Source: VAZQ01 sp963725065 | GTDB taxonomy: Bacteria > Pseudomonadota > Alphaproteobacteria > Rhizobiales > Xanthobacteraceae | Assembly: GCA_963725065.1 (NCBI GenBank) | Contig: CAVRXD010000011.1 | Coordinates: forward strand, 127,382 to 191,381 | Reading direction: 5' to 3' | DNA length: 64,000 nt | Shown: piece by piece, positions 23,851 to 32,625 of the stretch | Position numbering within the stretch: the first letter of the stretch is position 1 | Layout of the letters: each line of letters begins with the position of its first letter | Made by a program: the position numbers and the translations under genes | Notes under the pieces: generated by a model | Told to the model about the DNA's origin: nothing | Seen by the model: the letters and a program-made list of their open reading frames with translations, nothing else | Database searches by the model: none

Positions 23851-24825
23851 ATGGTGCGAATTGCAGTCCTGGCGACCGCCGCCATCGCGCTGGCGCTGGG
23901 CGGAATCGTCGCGCAGGCCGATAGCGAATATCCGAACCGGCCGGTGCGCCTGATCGCGGCCGCGGCGCCGGGCGGCAATCCCGATGTGCTCGCGCGGCTG
24001 CTGTCGCAGAAACTCTCCGGCGCGTTCGGCAAGGCCTTCGTGGTGGAGAACGTTCCCGGCGCCGGCGGCGTGGTCGCGGCCAAGATGGTGGCCGCCACGC
24101 CGCCCGACGGACATGTGCTCATGCTCGGCGATTCCGGCGCGATGGCGATCAATGTCGTGCTCAACCCCGATCTCGGTTACGACCCGTTGCGGGATTTCAC
24201 CCCGATCACGGCGCTGGTGACGGTGCCCACTGTGCTGGTCGTGCACCCGTCGGTGCCGGCGCGCACGCTGCAGGAGTTCATCGCCCTTGCCAGGTCGAAA
24301 CCCGGCCAGCTGGCCTACGGCTCGGCCGGGCCCGGCTCGATCCATCATCTCACCATGGCGATCTTCGCCGCGCAGACCGGCATCGATCTCCTGCATGTGC
24401 CCTATCGCGGCGGCACCGCCTTGGTCGGCGGGCTGGTCAAGGGCGAGGTGCAGGCGGGATGGTCCGGCGTTCCCAACGTGCTGCCGCTGATCGAGGACGG
24501 CAAGCTGCGCGTTCTCTGCATCAGCACACAGCAGCGCTCGAAATCGGTCGCCGACGTGCCGACCGCGATCGAGCTCGGCATCGACGGGTTCGACTACGCC
24601 ACCATGATGGGTTTGCAGATGTCGGCCGGCGGGCCGCGCGATCTCGTCGCGCGTCTGCAGGCGGCGGTCGCCAAGGCGTTGCGCGAGCCGGACATGGTGG
24701 ATCGCATGGCCGCGCTGGGCATGGATCTGCAGGAGAACGGGACCGGCGACTACGTCAAGTTCATGCGGGACGATATCGATCGCTATCGGACGGCGATCAG
24801 GACCTTCAAGCTGCAGCTCAATTGA
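23851..24825 (+). CDS. Bug/TctC-family substrate-binding protein
   Basis: A 324-residue Bug protein, third in tandem. The signal peptide ends near AQADSEYP (residues 21-28). Motifs YPNRPVRLIAAAAPGGNPDV, NVPGAGGVVAAKMVAATPPDG, YGSAGPGSIHHLTMAI and HVPYRGGTALVGGL are in family order. It is only moderately similar to the preceding paralogue, so the pair is not a fresh duplication. It is probably co-transcribed with the second Bug gene and the glutathione transferase gene eight bases downstream, hinting that the imported compound is metabolised by thiol conjugation (inference). Confidence 0.9.
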   Translation: MVRIAVLATAAIALALGGIVAQADSEYPNRPVRLIAAAAPGGNPDVLARLLSQKLSGAFGKAFVVENVPGAGGVVAAKMVAATPPDGHVLMLGDSGAMAINVVLNPDLGYDPLRDFTPITALVTVPTVLVVHPSVPARTLQEFIALARSKPGQLAYGSAGPGSIHHLTMAIFAAQTGIDLLHVPYRGGTALVGGLVKGEVQAGWSGVPNVLPLIEDGKLRVLCISTQQRSKSVADVPTAIELGIDGFDYATMMGLQMSAGGPRDLVARLQAAVAKALREPDMVDRMAALGMDLQENGTGDYVKFMRDDIDRYRTAIRTFKLQLN

Positions 24826-24832
24826 GAGAACG

Positions 24833-25501
24833 ATGCCCGACCTGCGTATCTACGGCGTCGCCCGCACCCGCGCCTTCCGCGCGCTCTGGATCGCGAAAGA
24901 GCTCGGGCTCGACTACGAGCACATTCCGATCGAGATCGGTCCCGCCGGCGCGCGCAAGGCGGAGTACCTCGCGATCAATCCCAACGGTCGCCTGCCGGCG
25001 ATCGACGACGGCGGTTTCGTCCTGTGGGAATCGCTCGCCATCACGCTCTATCTCGCCAAGAAGCACGGCCGGCTCTATCCGGCGACGCTCGAAGGCGAGG
25101 CCAAGGCCTGGCAATGGAGCCTGTGGTCGGTGCAGGAGGTCGACCGCGGCGTCAACATCTGGTCGTTGCATGCCGTGCGGCTTCCGCCCGAGGACCGTGA
25201 CCCGCAGCGGCTCGCCGAAGCGCTCAAGGTGCTGGAGCCGCCGTTCAAGGTGCTCGAGGCCGCGCTGGCGGAACGCCCCTACCTGCTGGGCGACGCATTC
25301 ACCGTCGCCGATCTCAACGTTGCCGCGGTCATCAGCCGGGCCATCGACATGGACCTGTCGGCGATGCCGCGCATCGGCGACTGGCTCAAGCGCTGCCTCG
25401 AACGTCCGGCGGCGCGCGCCGCGCGGGCGTTGCGGGCGGAGGCCGACGCCCAGGTGCCGGTCGAGGTGACGCGGGCGATCGCCCGGCACAATCGCTTGTG
25501 A
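24833..25501 (+). CDS. Glutathione S-transferase family protein
   Basis: A 222-residue cytosolic GST. The N-terminal thioredoxin-like domain shows RIYGVARTRAFRALW and the glutathione-site region NPNGRLPAIDDGGFVLWES (about residues 42-62); the C-terminal all-helical domain contains LLGDAFTVADLNVAAVISRA, the usual N-capping and hydrophobic staple motif. It starts eight bases after the third Bug gene. Physiological substrate unknown. Confidence 0.88.
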   Translation: MPDLRIYGVARTRAFRALWIAKELGLDYEHIPIEIGPAGARKAEYLAINPNGRLPAIDDGGFVLWESLAITLYLAKKHGRLYPATLEGEAKAWQWSLWSVQEVDRGVNIWSLHAVRLPPEDRDPQRLAEALKVLEPPFKVLEAALAERPYLLGDAFTVADLNVAAVISRAIDMDLSAMPRIGDWLKRCLERPAARAARALRAEADAQVPVEVTRAIARHNRL

Positions 25502-25530
25502 ATGCGTAGCGTCGGCCGAGACCAGGGACC

Positions 25531-25992
25531 ATGCCCAAGCGCAGTTCCGGCATCCTCATGTACCGGCAGCCGCACGCCGGTATCGAGCTGTTGCTCGTGC
25601 ATCCCGGCGGTCCGTTCTGGGCCAAGAAGGATTGGGGTGCCTGGTCGATCCCGAAGGGCGAGTATGCCGAGGACGAGGACCCGCTGACGGTGGCGAAGCG
25701 TGAGTTCGAGGAGGAGACCGGCGCCCGACCGGAGGGCGACTTCCTCGGTCTCGGCAACATCGTCCAGGCCGGGCGCAAGATCGTCACGGCCTGGGCGGTC
25801 GAAGGCGACTTCGACCCTTCGACCCTGAAGTCGAACGAGTTCGAGCTGGAATGGCCGCCCCGCAGCGGGCGCAAGGCGTCGTTTCCGGAAGTCGACCGCG
25901 CGGAATGGTTCTCCCCCGCCGCCGCCCGCCGGAAAATCCTCCCGGCTCAGAGCGAGTTCATCGCCAGGCTGCTGACGGCAATCGCCAGATAA
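25531..25992 (+). CDS. NUDIX hydrolase
   Basis: A 153-residue Nudix protein. The full Nudix box is visible at residues about 43-65: Gly at the start of GEYAEDEDP and the REFEEETGA core that binds magnesium and cleaves a diphosphate linkage in a nucleoside-diphosphate-X substrate. The N-terminus (SSGILMYRQP) and the late EVDRAEWF segment resemble DR1025/MutT-like family members. An AGGGA site precedes the ATG. It is convergent with the CHAD gene. Substrate is not predictable from the box alone. Confidence 0.9.
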   Translation: MPKRSSGILMYRQPHAGIELLLVHPGGPFWAKKDWGAWSIPKGEYAEDEDPLTVAKREFEEETGARPEGDFLGLGNIVQAGRKIVTAWAVEGDFDPSTLKSNEFELEWPPRSGRKASFPEVDRAEWFSPAAARRKILPAQSEFIARLLTAIAR

Positions 25993-26002
25993 GCCGTTCG
26001 CC

Positions 26003-26887
26003 TCAACGGCCGACCGCCCACATCGTGCCGAGCCGCCGGCGCAGCGCGGTCGGCTTCTCGACGAAGATGCGCGCGGCGATGCGGGCGGCGTCGCCGACAT
26101 GCGCGGCCCGCCGTTCGGCGATGGCGTCGGCGAGGCGCGAGCGCCAGGGTGCGAGCGGCCCATGGGGCACCGTCAGGCTCGCGAGCACGAGCATGTCCTG
26201 ATGCTTGCCGAGCCGATCGCGCAGCCGTTGGGTTTCCCCGCTCCACACCTTGACGAAGCGCGGCCACAGCGGCTCGATCAGGTCGATCTGGTAGCGGTGG
26301 ATCACCACACGCTTGCGCAGCTCGTGCAGTTCCTCGCCGTCGGCCGACGGCCAGTGTGCCGGCAGCAGGCGGCGCGCTTCGCGATAGAAGCGGCTGAGCT
26401 GATCGGCGACGGCGTCGAAGGTGAGGGTGTGCAGCGGCCAGCGCTCGATCGCGTCGGCGGCCTGGTCGAGCGCGCCGGCCAGGCGCCGGCGCATCTCGGC
26501 ATCGAGTGTCGTTTCCGCCGACCGCCGGATGGCCTCGATGCGGCTGCGCAACCCAGCGATCGAGCGCGGGGAGAGTGCCAGACCATGCTTGATGAGATCG
26601 TCGAGGGCATCGAGGGCGGACTGGGCGTCCCGCGCCCCGGACAGCTCCTTGGCAAGATCGCGCGCCTCGTCGCGCAGGCGCCGTGCGTCCGGCCCCAGAA
26701 AGGGTGCGAGCAGGCGCAGCAAGGCGCGCCAGCGCTTCATCGCCCGGCGGAAATCATGCACCGCCTCCGCCTCGGACCTGGCCGGGTCTTCGATGGCCGC
26801 ACGCGCTTCGGCGAGGATGTCGTGCGCCACGCCGCGCAACGCCTCCCCCACCGCCACGCTCGGCCGCAAGGCGGGTCTGTCACTCAT
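26003..26887 (-). CDS. CHAD domain-containing protein
   Basis: A 294-residue helical protein with a CHAD domain (conserved histidine alpha-helical domain). Early conserved His and basic residues appear in AVHDFRRAMKRWRALLRLL, and later in ELHELRKRVVIHRYQ and LGKHQDMLVL. CHAD domains bind polyphosphate and are often found with polyphosphate granules or triphosphate tunnel enzymes; no CYTH domain is present here. The start is set at ATG 26887, just before the domain; the upstream open frame crosses the tRNA region and is rejected. Confidence 0.87.
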   Translation of the reverse strand: MSDRPALRPSVAVGEALRGVAHDILAEARAAIEDPARSEAEAVHDFRRAMKRWRALLRLLAPFLGPDARRLRDEARDLAKELSGARDAQSALDALDDLIKHGLALSPRSIAGLRSRIEAIRRSAETTLDAEMRRRLAGALDQAADAIERWPLHTLTFDAVADQLSRFYREARRLLPAHWPSADGEELHELRKRVVIHRYQIDLIEPLWPRFVKVWSGETQRLRDRLGKHQDMLVLASLTVPHGPLAPWRSRLADAIAERRAAHVGDAARIAARIFVEKPTALRRRLGTMWAVGR

Positions 26888-27042
26888 CTGAAAGATATAG
26901 AACATTCTTGCGTGACATGGCGACCTAGTGCCCCGACCCCGAAGTTCGCGCACACCGTATTTGGGCTTTTCAAGTCCTGTCACGATTGCTACATAGGCCG
27001 CCTGCGGGCAGCGCCCGTACTTCCCGTTTTCGCACCGGTTGA

Positions 27043-27119
<77 letters not shown>

Positions 27120-27122
27120 AAA

Positions 27123-27166
27123 AAACCCGCTAGATCAGCCACTTAGGCAGGTCTGGCGGGTTTTTT
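27123..27166 (+). terminator. Terminator after tRNA-fMet
   Basis: AACCCGC and AGATC pair with GGTCT and GCGGGTT, forming a long interrupted stem that ends in a run of six T residues (27161-27166), directly after the tRNA. The remaining gap to galE (27167-27310) shows no gene. Confidence 0.85.
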
Positions 27167-27310
27167 CATGGCCCGGCCGGCGGCCGGCCGGGAACCATCG
27201 CCGCGGTCCCGCGCGGCGCGCGGCGTGGGATGGGTTGCCCGCCTCTTCGCGCGGACCGTCATGCGGCGGGGGATTTACCCCGCAGGTCCGCAATCTGCAG
27301 CGAGCCGGCG

Positions 27311-28297
27311 TCAGCGCCCGCGCTCCAAAAGTCGGCGCTCCCATGCCAGGGCATGCGCGATGATGGTCGCGAGATCGTCGAATTGCGGTTGCCATCCGAG
27401 CGTGGAACGCGCGCGCTCGCATGCCGCGACGATTTGCGCGGGATCGCCCGCCCGGCGGCCGGCGAGCTCGACCTTGAAGTCGACGCCGGAGATCCGCTTC
27501 ACGGTCTCGATCACGTCGAGCACGGAGAAACCGCGGCCGTAGCCGCAATTGAGCGTGGTCGAGGCGCCGCCGCCGCGCAGGTAGGCGAGCGCGGCGGAAT
27601 GCGCGGCGACGAGATCGGACACGTGAATATAGTCCCGGATGCAGGTACCGTCCGGCGTCGGATAGTCGGTGCCGAACACGTCGACCTTCGCGCGCCGTCC
27701 GAGCGCCGCCTCGACCGCGACCTTGATGAGATGGGTCGCCCCCCTGGTGGACTGACCGGTCCGGCCGCGCGGGTCGGCGCCGGCGACGTTGAAGTAGCGC
27801 AGGATCACGTGCCGCAGCCCGTGCGCGGCCCCCGCGTCGCGCAGCATGATCTCGGTCATGAGCTTGGACGAGCCGTACGGCGACGTCGGCGCCGTGCGAT
27901 CGTCCTCGCCCACCGGCATGCGCTCGGGATTGCCATAGACCGCGGCGGTCGAGGAGAAGATGAAATGGCGCACGCCGTGCTTGACCGCGGTCTCGATCAG
28001 GGCGCGCGAGTTCGCGGTGTTGTTGCGGTAATAGCCGAGCGGATCGCGGACCGAGTCCGGCACCACGATCGAGGCGGCGAAATGGATGATGGCGTCGACC
28101 CGGTGCTCCGCGAGCAGCGCCGCAACGCGGGCCTGGTCGCCGGTGTCGCCGACGACGAGCGGCACGTCAGGCGCCACCGACCAGTCGAAGCCGGTCGTGA
28201 GATTGTCGAGCACCACCACGCGCTCGCCGGCATCGGCCAGCGCGTGAACCATGTGGCTTCCGATATAGCCGGCGCCGCCGGTCACCAGGGTCGTCAC
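27311..28297 (-). CDS. galE: UDP-glucose 4-epimerase
   Basis: A 328-residue extended short-chain dehydrogenase of the GalE type that interconverts UDP-glucose and UDP-galactose. The NAD motif is GGAGYIG at residues 7-13, the catalytic Ser/Tyr/Lys set is in SSTAAVYG and YGSSK, and RYFNVAGADPRG, CIRDYIHVSDL and LNCGYGRGFSV are GalE signatures. I use GTG 28297 because the fold begins at once (VTTLVTGGAGYIG); the longer ORF would overlap the preceding gene. It is the last gene of a leftward nucleotide-sugar cluster. Confidence 0.9.
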   Translation of the reverse strand: MTTLVTGGAGYIGSHMVHALADAGERVVVLDNLTTGFDWSVAPDVPLVVGDTGDQARVAALLAEHRVDAIIHFAASIVVPDSVRDPLGYYRNNTANSRALIETAVKHGVRHFIFSSTAAVYGNPERMPVGEDDRTAPTSPYGSSKLMTEIMLRDAGAAHGLRHVILRYFNVAGADPRGRTGQSTRGATHLIKVAVEAALGRRAKVDVFGTDYPTPDGTCIRDYIHVSDLVAAHSAALAYLRGGGASTTLNCGYGRGFSVLDVIETVKRISGVDFKVELAGRRAGDPAQIVAACERARSTLGWQPQFDDLATIIAHALAWERRLLERGR

Positions 28298-28325
28298 GCT
28301 GCGGAATGCCTCGACGTTGCCGGGA

Positions 28326-29336
28326 TCACACCCGGTAATACTCCCGGTACCATGCGACAAAACGATCAACACCGCTGGCCACCGGCGTGGCCGGCTGGAA
28401 CCCGGTCAGCCGGCGCAGCAGCCCCGTGTCGGCGAAGGTCACGGGAACGTCGCCGGGCTGCATCGGCAGATAATTTCGGATCGCGGTCTTGCCGATGCTC
28501 GCTTCGATCGCCTCGATGAATGCCAGCAGCCGCACCGGATCGCCGTTGCCGATATTGACCACGCGGAATGGCGCTACCGGACTGAGCCCGAGATCGTCAT
28601 CGGTCTCGTGCGCGGGCGTCGGATCGCCGGGAACGGCGTCGACCAGGAGCGTGATGGCGTTCGCGATGTCATCGACATAGGTGAAATCGCGATCCATTTG
28701 TCCATGATTGTACACGTCGATCGGCTCATCCGCGAGAATCGCCTTGGTGAACTTGAACAGCGCCATGTCCGGCCGCCCCCACGGCCCGTAGACGCTGAAG
28801 AACCGAAACACCGTCGTCGGTATCTTCCAAAGATGGGCGTAAGCGTGCGCCATCAACTCGGTGGCCTTCTTGGTGGCGGCATAGAGCGTGAGCGGATGGT
28901 CGGTGCGGTCGCTCTCCTCGAACGGCATCTTCGTGTTGGCGCCGTAGACCGAGCTGGTCGAAGCGAGCAGCAGGTGCCGCGGGGGGTGGTTGCGCGCGAG
29001 CTCGAGGATATTGAACGTGCCGACGACGTTCGCGCTGATATAGGCGCCCGGATTCTCCAGGCTGTAGCGCACCCCGGCCTGGGCGGCGAGATGAATGACC
29101 ACGTCGGGACGAAACTCGGTGTAGACGCGCGCAAGCTCTTCAGCGTCCTCGAGCATCAGCTCCTGGGCGGAGAAATGCGCCGACTGCAGCAGGATTGCGT
29201 GACGGCGCCGCTTGAGCGCGACGTCGTAGTAAGGCGTCATGCCGTCGATCCCGACCACGTCGTGGCCGGCCTCGATCAGCCGCTTGGCGACGTGGAAGCC
29301 GATGAAGCCGGCCGTTCCTGTCACGAGAAAGCGCAC
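28326..29336 (-). CDS. UDP-glucuronate 4-epimerase (GAE-type SDR)
   Basis: A 336-residue NAD-dependent epimerase. The Rossmann motif TGTAGFIGFHVA is at residues 6-17. Family-typical segments are GIDGMTPYYDVALK, AAQAGVRYSLENP, SSVYGANTKMPF, the catalytic YAATK and FRFFSVYGPWGRPDMA. These match enzymes that turn UDP-glucuronate into UDP-galacturonate for rhizobial LPS or exopolysaccharide. Its substrate could be produced by the Ugd enzyme encoded at 31020. Location is cytosolic. Confidence 0.87.
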   Translation of the reverse strand: MRFLVTGTAGFIGFHVAKRLIEAGHDVVGIDGMTPYYDVALKRRRHAILLQSAHFSAQELMLEDAEELARVYTEFRPDVVIHLAAQAGVRYSLENPGAYISANVVGTFNILELARNHPPRHLLLASTSSVYGANTKMPFEESDRTDHPLTLYAATKKATELMAHAYAHLWKIPTTVFRFFSVYGPWGRPDMALFKFTKAILADEPIDVYNHGQMDRDFTYVDDIANAITLLVDAVPGDPTPAHETDDDLGLSPVAPFRVVNIGNGDPVRLLAFIEAIEASIGKTAIRNYLPMQPGDVPVTFADTGLLRRLTGFQPATPVASGVDRFVAWYREYYRV

Positions 29337-29427
29337 AGTGTCTCCTTTCGTGGGCTCCTGCGGAACCGCTCGCCAGCTTGCCCTCCGCCGCGTCCGTCCG
29401 AAAGCAGGCCCTGGCGCGTCGATCCCA

Positions 29428-30741
29428 TCACGCCTTGACGATGTTGGGCGACGTCATCCCGGCGCGGGCGCAGGCGTTGCGCGTGTCGATGACGAGCGAC
29501 GCGTGTTCGACCAGCGCGCGATAGTCGATGTTGTCGTGGTCGGTTGCGATCAGGACCGCGTCGTAGTTGCCGATCGTTTTTGGGTCCCAGGCGATCGACG
29601 CTCGCCCGGCAAGCTTCGCATGCTTGCGGGTCGATGGAATCGTCTGCACGTAAGGATCATGGAAGTCGACCGCGGCGCCGCGCTCCTCCAGGAGCTCGAT
29701 CAATTTGAAGGCGGGGCTCTCGCGAATGTCTTCGACATTCTTCTTGTAGGCGATGCCGATCATCAGGATCTTCGCGCCGCGCAGGCCGCGGCCGGCCCGC
29801 TCGTCGAGGCTGCGTGCGAGCTTGTCGACGACGTACTGCGGCATCGCGGCGTTGATCTCGCCGGCAAGCTCGATGAAGCGCGTCGAGATATCGAACTCCC
29901 GCGCCTTCCAGGTGAGATAAAACGGATCGATCGGGATGCAGTGGCCGCCCAATCCCGGGCCGGGATAAAACGGCATGAATCCAAACGGCTTTGACTTGGC
30001 GGCCTCGATCACCTCCCAGATGTCGATGCCCATGGCGTCGTAGACCACCTTCAGTTCATTGACGAGCGCGATGTTGACCGCGCGAAAGATGTTCTCGGTG
30101 AGCTTGACCGCCTCCGCCGTCTTCATGGATGAGACCGGAACGGTGTGCGTCACGATCGCGCCGTAGAGTGCGCTGGCGAGCTTGATCGAGGTCGGATCGT
30201 CCGCGCCCACGACCTTGGGAATCGATTTGGTGGGATGGCTGGCATTGCCGGGATCCTCGCGCTCGGGCGAGAACGCGAGGTAGAAGTCGCGGCCCGCCTT
30301 CAGCCCGCCGCGCTCCAGGATCGGCTGCATGACCTCCGTCGTGGTGCCCGGCCACGTGGTCGATTCGAGCACGATCAGCTGGCCCTTGCGCAGATGTGGC
30401 GCGATCGCGTGTGTCGTGCTCTCGATATAGCTCAGGTCGGGCTCGCGGTGCGCCGTCAGCGGCGTCGGCACGCAGATGATGATGGCGTCCACGTCGCGCA
30501 CCTCTTCGAAACGCGTCGTGGCGCGCAGTCGCCCGGCGGAGACAGCGGCGCTGATCTCCGCGCTTGGAATGTGCCTGAGGTAGCTCTCGCCGGCATTGAT
30601 GCTGGCGGCCTTTTGCGGGTCGATATCAAAACCGACCACCCGGAAGCCCGCCGTCCACGCGGCCAGTGCGAGCGGCATGCCGACATAGCCAAGCCCGATA
30701 ATACCGACGACGGCTTTTTTGCCGGAATACAGATCGTCCAT
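29428..30741 (-). CDS. wbpA: UDP-N-acetyl-D-glucosamine 6-dehydrogenase (WbpA-like)
   Basis: A 437-residue nucleotide-sugar dehydrogenase of the WbpA/TviB branch, forming UDP-N-acetylglucosaminuronate with two NAD. Seen motifs: GLGYVGMPLA (NAD), PTPLTAHREPDLSYIE, LESTTWPGTT, FSPEREDPGN and GGHCIPIDPFYL with the catalytic cysteine. The HREPDLSYIESTT and SPEREDPGN pattern separates it from UDP-glucose dehydrogenases. It is head-to-head with ugd, sharing a 278-base upstream region. Confidence 0.87.
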   Translation of the reverse strand: MDDLYSGKKAVVGIIGLGYVGMPLALAAWTAGFRVVGFDIDPQKAASINAGESYLRHIPSAEISAAVSAGRLRATTRFEEVRDVDAIIICVPTPLTAHREPDLSYIESTTHAIAPHLRKGQLIVLESTTWPGTTTEVMQPILERGGLKAGRDFYLAFSPEREDPGNASHPTKSIPKVVGADDPTSIKLASALYGAIVTHTVPVSSMKTAEAVKLTENIFRAVNIALVNELKVVYDAMGIDIWEVIEAAKSKPFGFMPFYPGPGLGGHCIPIDPFYLTWKAREFDISTRFIELAGEINAAMPQYVVDKLARSLDERAGRGLRGAKILMIGIAYKKNVEDIRESPAFKLIELLEERGAAVDFHDPYVQTIPSTRKHAKLAGRASIAWDPKTIGNYDAVLIATDHDNIDYRALVEHASLVIDTRNACARAGMTSPNIVKA

Positions 30742-30854
30742 TGCGAACTGAGGTTTGCCAGGATGAGCCTGGAAAAGGGGAAGGGAAGCTCCCTGCTTTC
30801 CCCACCCTAGGCAAGTCGGCTTTTACCCGCAATCGTTATCGGTTGCCGCGCCAA

Positions 30855-30876
30855 GCCCGTGCGCTCGCGCACGGGC
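30855..30876. promoter_or_regulatory. GC-rich palindrome in the divergent dehydrogenase intergenic region
   Basis: GCCCGTGCGC pairs with GCGCACGGGC around a two-base centre, midway between the two divergent nucleotide-sugar dehydrogenase genes. No T-run follows. It could be an operator or a transcript hairpin; function unknown. Confidence 0.35.
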
Positions 30877-31019
30877 CTCATGCATCCAAGCCGTGCGCTC
30901 GCCATGGCTCGCGCGCATCATCGATTCGGCGGTATTTATCGACGTTTGGGCGGCCCTTGGCGTCGGTGCAAAAGGCTGTTACGAACCCCGAATCGCCGTC
31001 GGTTCGGGGACATCCAATC

Positions 31020-32378
31020 GTGCGCATTGCGGTGATCGGGACGGGCTATGTCGGACTGGTGTCCGGCGCATGCTTCGCCGATTTCGGCCATGTGGTCACA
31101 TGCGTCGACAAGGACGCCGGCAAGATTGGCGCGTTGCGAAACGGCGTGATCCCGATTTTCGAACCCGGCCTCGACGATCTGGTCGCGAAGAATGCGCAGC
31201 AGGCGCGTCTGTTTTTCGAGACCGATGCGGCGCCGGCGGTGCGCGCGGCGGATGCCGTCTTCATTGCCGTCGGCACGCCGTCGCGGCGCGGTGACGGTCA
31301 CGCCGATCTGTCCTACGTCTACGAGGCGGCGCGCGAGATCGCGCGCGAGCTCGACGGCTACACGGTCGTCATCACCAAGTCGACGGTGCCGATCGGCACC
31401 GGCGACGAGGTCGAGCGCATCATCCGTGAGGTCCGCCCGGATGTCGATTTCTCCGTCGTGTCCAATCCGGAGTTCCTGCGCGAAGGCGCCGCCATCGAGG
31501 ACTTCAAGCATCCGGACCGGATCGTGATTGGAACCACGGATCCACGCGCCAGGAAGGTGATGGCGGAGGTCTACCGCCCGCTGTTCCTCAACGAGGCGCC
31601 GCTCCTGACGACCTCGCGCGTGTCCGCGGAACTCACGAAGTACGCCGCCAATGCGTTCCTCGCCATGAAGATCACGTTCATGAACGAGATCGCCGACCTG
31701 TGCGAGCAGGTCGGCGCCGACGTGCAGGAGATCGCGCGCGGCATCGGGTCCGACCGCCGCATCGGCCAGAAGTTCCTTCACGCCGGACCGGGATACGGCG
31801 GCTCCTGCTTTCCCAAGGACACGCTGGCCCTGATCAAGACCGCCCAGGATCATGACGCGCCGCTTCGTATCGTCGAGACGGTCACCGCCGTGAACGAGCA
31901 ACGCAAGCGCGCGATGGCGCGCAAGGTCGTCGCCGCGTGCGGTGGTTCGGTCCGCGGCAAGACCATTGCGCTGCTGGGGCTGACGTTCAAGCCGAACACG
32001 GACGACATGCGGGAGGCGCCTTCGCTCGCGATCATTCGCGGCTTGCAGGATGCCGGTGCGCATGTGCGTGCTTACGATCCGGTGGGAATGGATCTCGCGC
32101 GTACGATCCTGGACGATGTCACATTCGCCGAGGACGCCTATGACTGCGCGGAGGGAGCGCATGCGCTGGTCCTGGTGACGGAATGGGAGGCTTTCCGCGC
32201 GCTCGACCTTGGCCGGATTCGCGGTCTGCTCGCGACGCCGATCCTGGTCGATCTTCGCAACGTATATCGCGCCGATGAAGTTCGCCGGCACGGCTTCTCC
32301 TATACCGGCATCGGCCGGCCGCCAGGCGCTGACGCGAACACGGGCGATCAGCAGTTCGAGTTCGAAGTCGGCTCTTGA
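31020..32378 (+). CDS. ugd: UDP-glucose 6-dehydrogenase
   Basis: A 452-residue UDP-glucose dehydrogenase that makes UDP-glucuronate. Motifs are IGTGYVGLVSGACFADFG (NAD), EPGLDDLV, TKSTVPIGTGDEVE, NPEFLREGAAIEDF, NAFLAMKITFMNEIAD and GPGYGGSCFPKDT with the catalytic cysteine near residue 260. GTG 31020 opens exactly at the fold; the longer open frame back to 30741 is not conserved in character. Product feeds the 4-epimerase at 28326 and hence galacturonate-bearing polymers. Confidence 0.93.
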   Translation: MRIAVIGTGYVGLVSGACFADFGHVVTCVDKDAGKIGALRNGVIPIFEPGLDDLVAKNAQQARLFFETDAAPAVRAADAVFIAVGTPSRRGDGHADLSYVYEAAREIARELDGYTVVITKSTVPIGTGDEVERIIREVRPDVDFSVVSNPEFLREGAAIEDFKHPDRIVIGTTDPRARKVMAEVYRPLFLNEAPLLTTSRVSAELTKYAANAFLAMKITFMNEIADLCEQVGADVQEIARGIGSDRRIGQKFLHAGPGYGGSCFPKDTLALIKTAQDHDAPLRIVETVTAVNEQRKRAMARKVVAACGGSVRGKTIALLGLTFKPNTDDMREAPSLAIIRGLQDAGAHVRAYDPVGMDLARTILDDVTFAEDAYDCAEGAHALVLVTEWEAFRALDLGRIRGLLATPILVDLRNVYRADEVRRHGFSYTGIGRPPGADANTGDQQFEFEVGS

Positions 32379-32512
32379 TTCCTTTCCAATGTGCCAGCGA
32401 AATGTCACAAACGGCGCGGGCCTTATTGCGCGGCAGCGATTGGAAGAATTATCCATCGCGGTTTGTGGGCAAGGGTTGCCCACCGCGTCCCCTGACCACT
32501 CGGTCGAAACGC

Positions 32513-32545
32513 GTTGTTTCTTGGGATACATGGGTTGTTTCTTGG
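32513..32545. repeat. Direct repeat pair GTTGTTTCTTGG
   Basis: The 12-mer GTTGTTTCTTGG occurs at 32513-32524 and again at 32534-32545, spaced by 21 bases (two helical turns). This spacing would suit a protein binding on one face of DNA. Confidence 0.55.
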
Positions 32546-32581
32546 AATATTCGCGGGCCTGACGGCGTGCGTTTTTGTCTG

Positions 32582-32625
32582 TTAGCGTACAAACGATCCG
32601 GCCCATCTTTAGCGTACAAACGATC
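32582..32625. repeat. Direct repeat pair TTAGCGTACAAACGATC
   Basis: The 17-mer TTAGCGTACAAACGATC occurs exactly at 32582-32598 and 32609-32625, a 27-base period. Tandem short repeats that begin after a TG are also found at ends of IS21-type elements, but no transposase is present, so the origin stays open. Confidence 0.6.
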
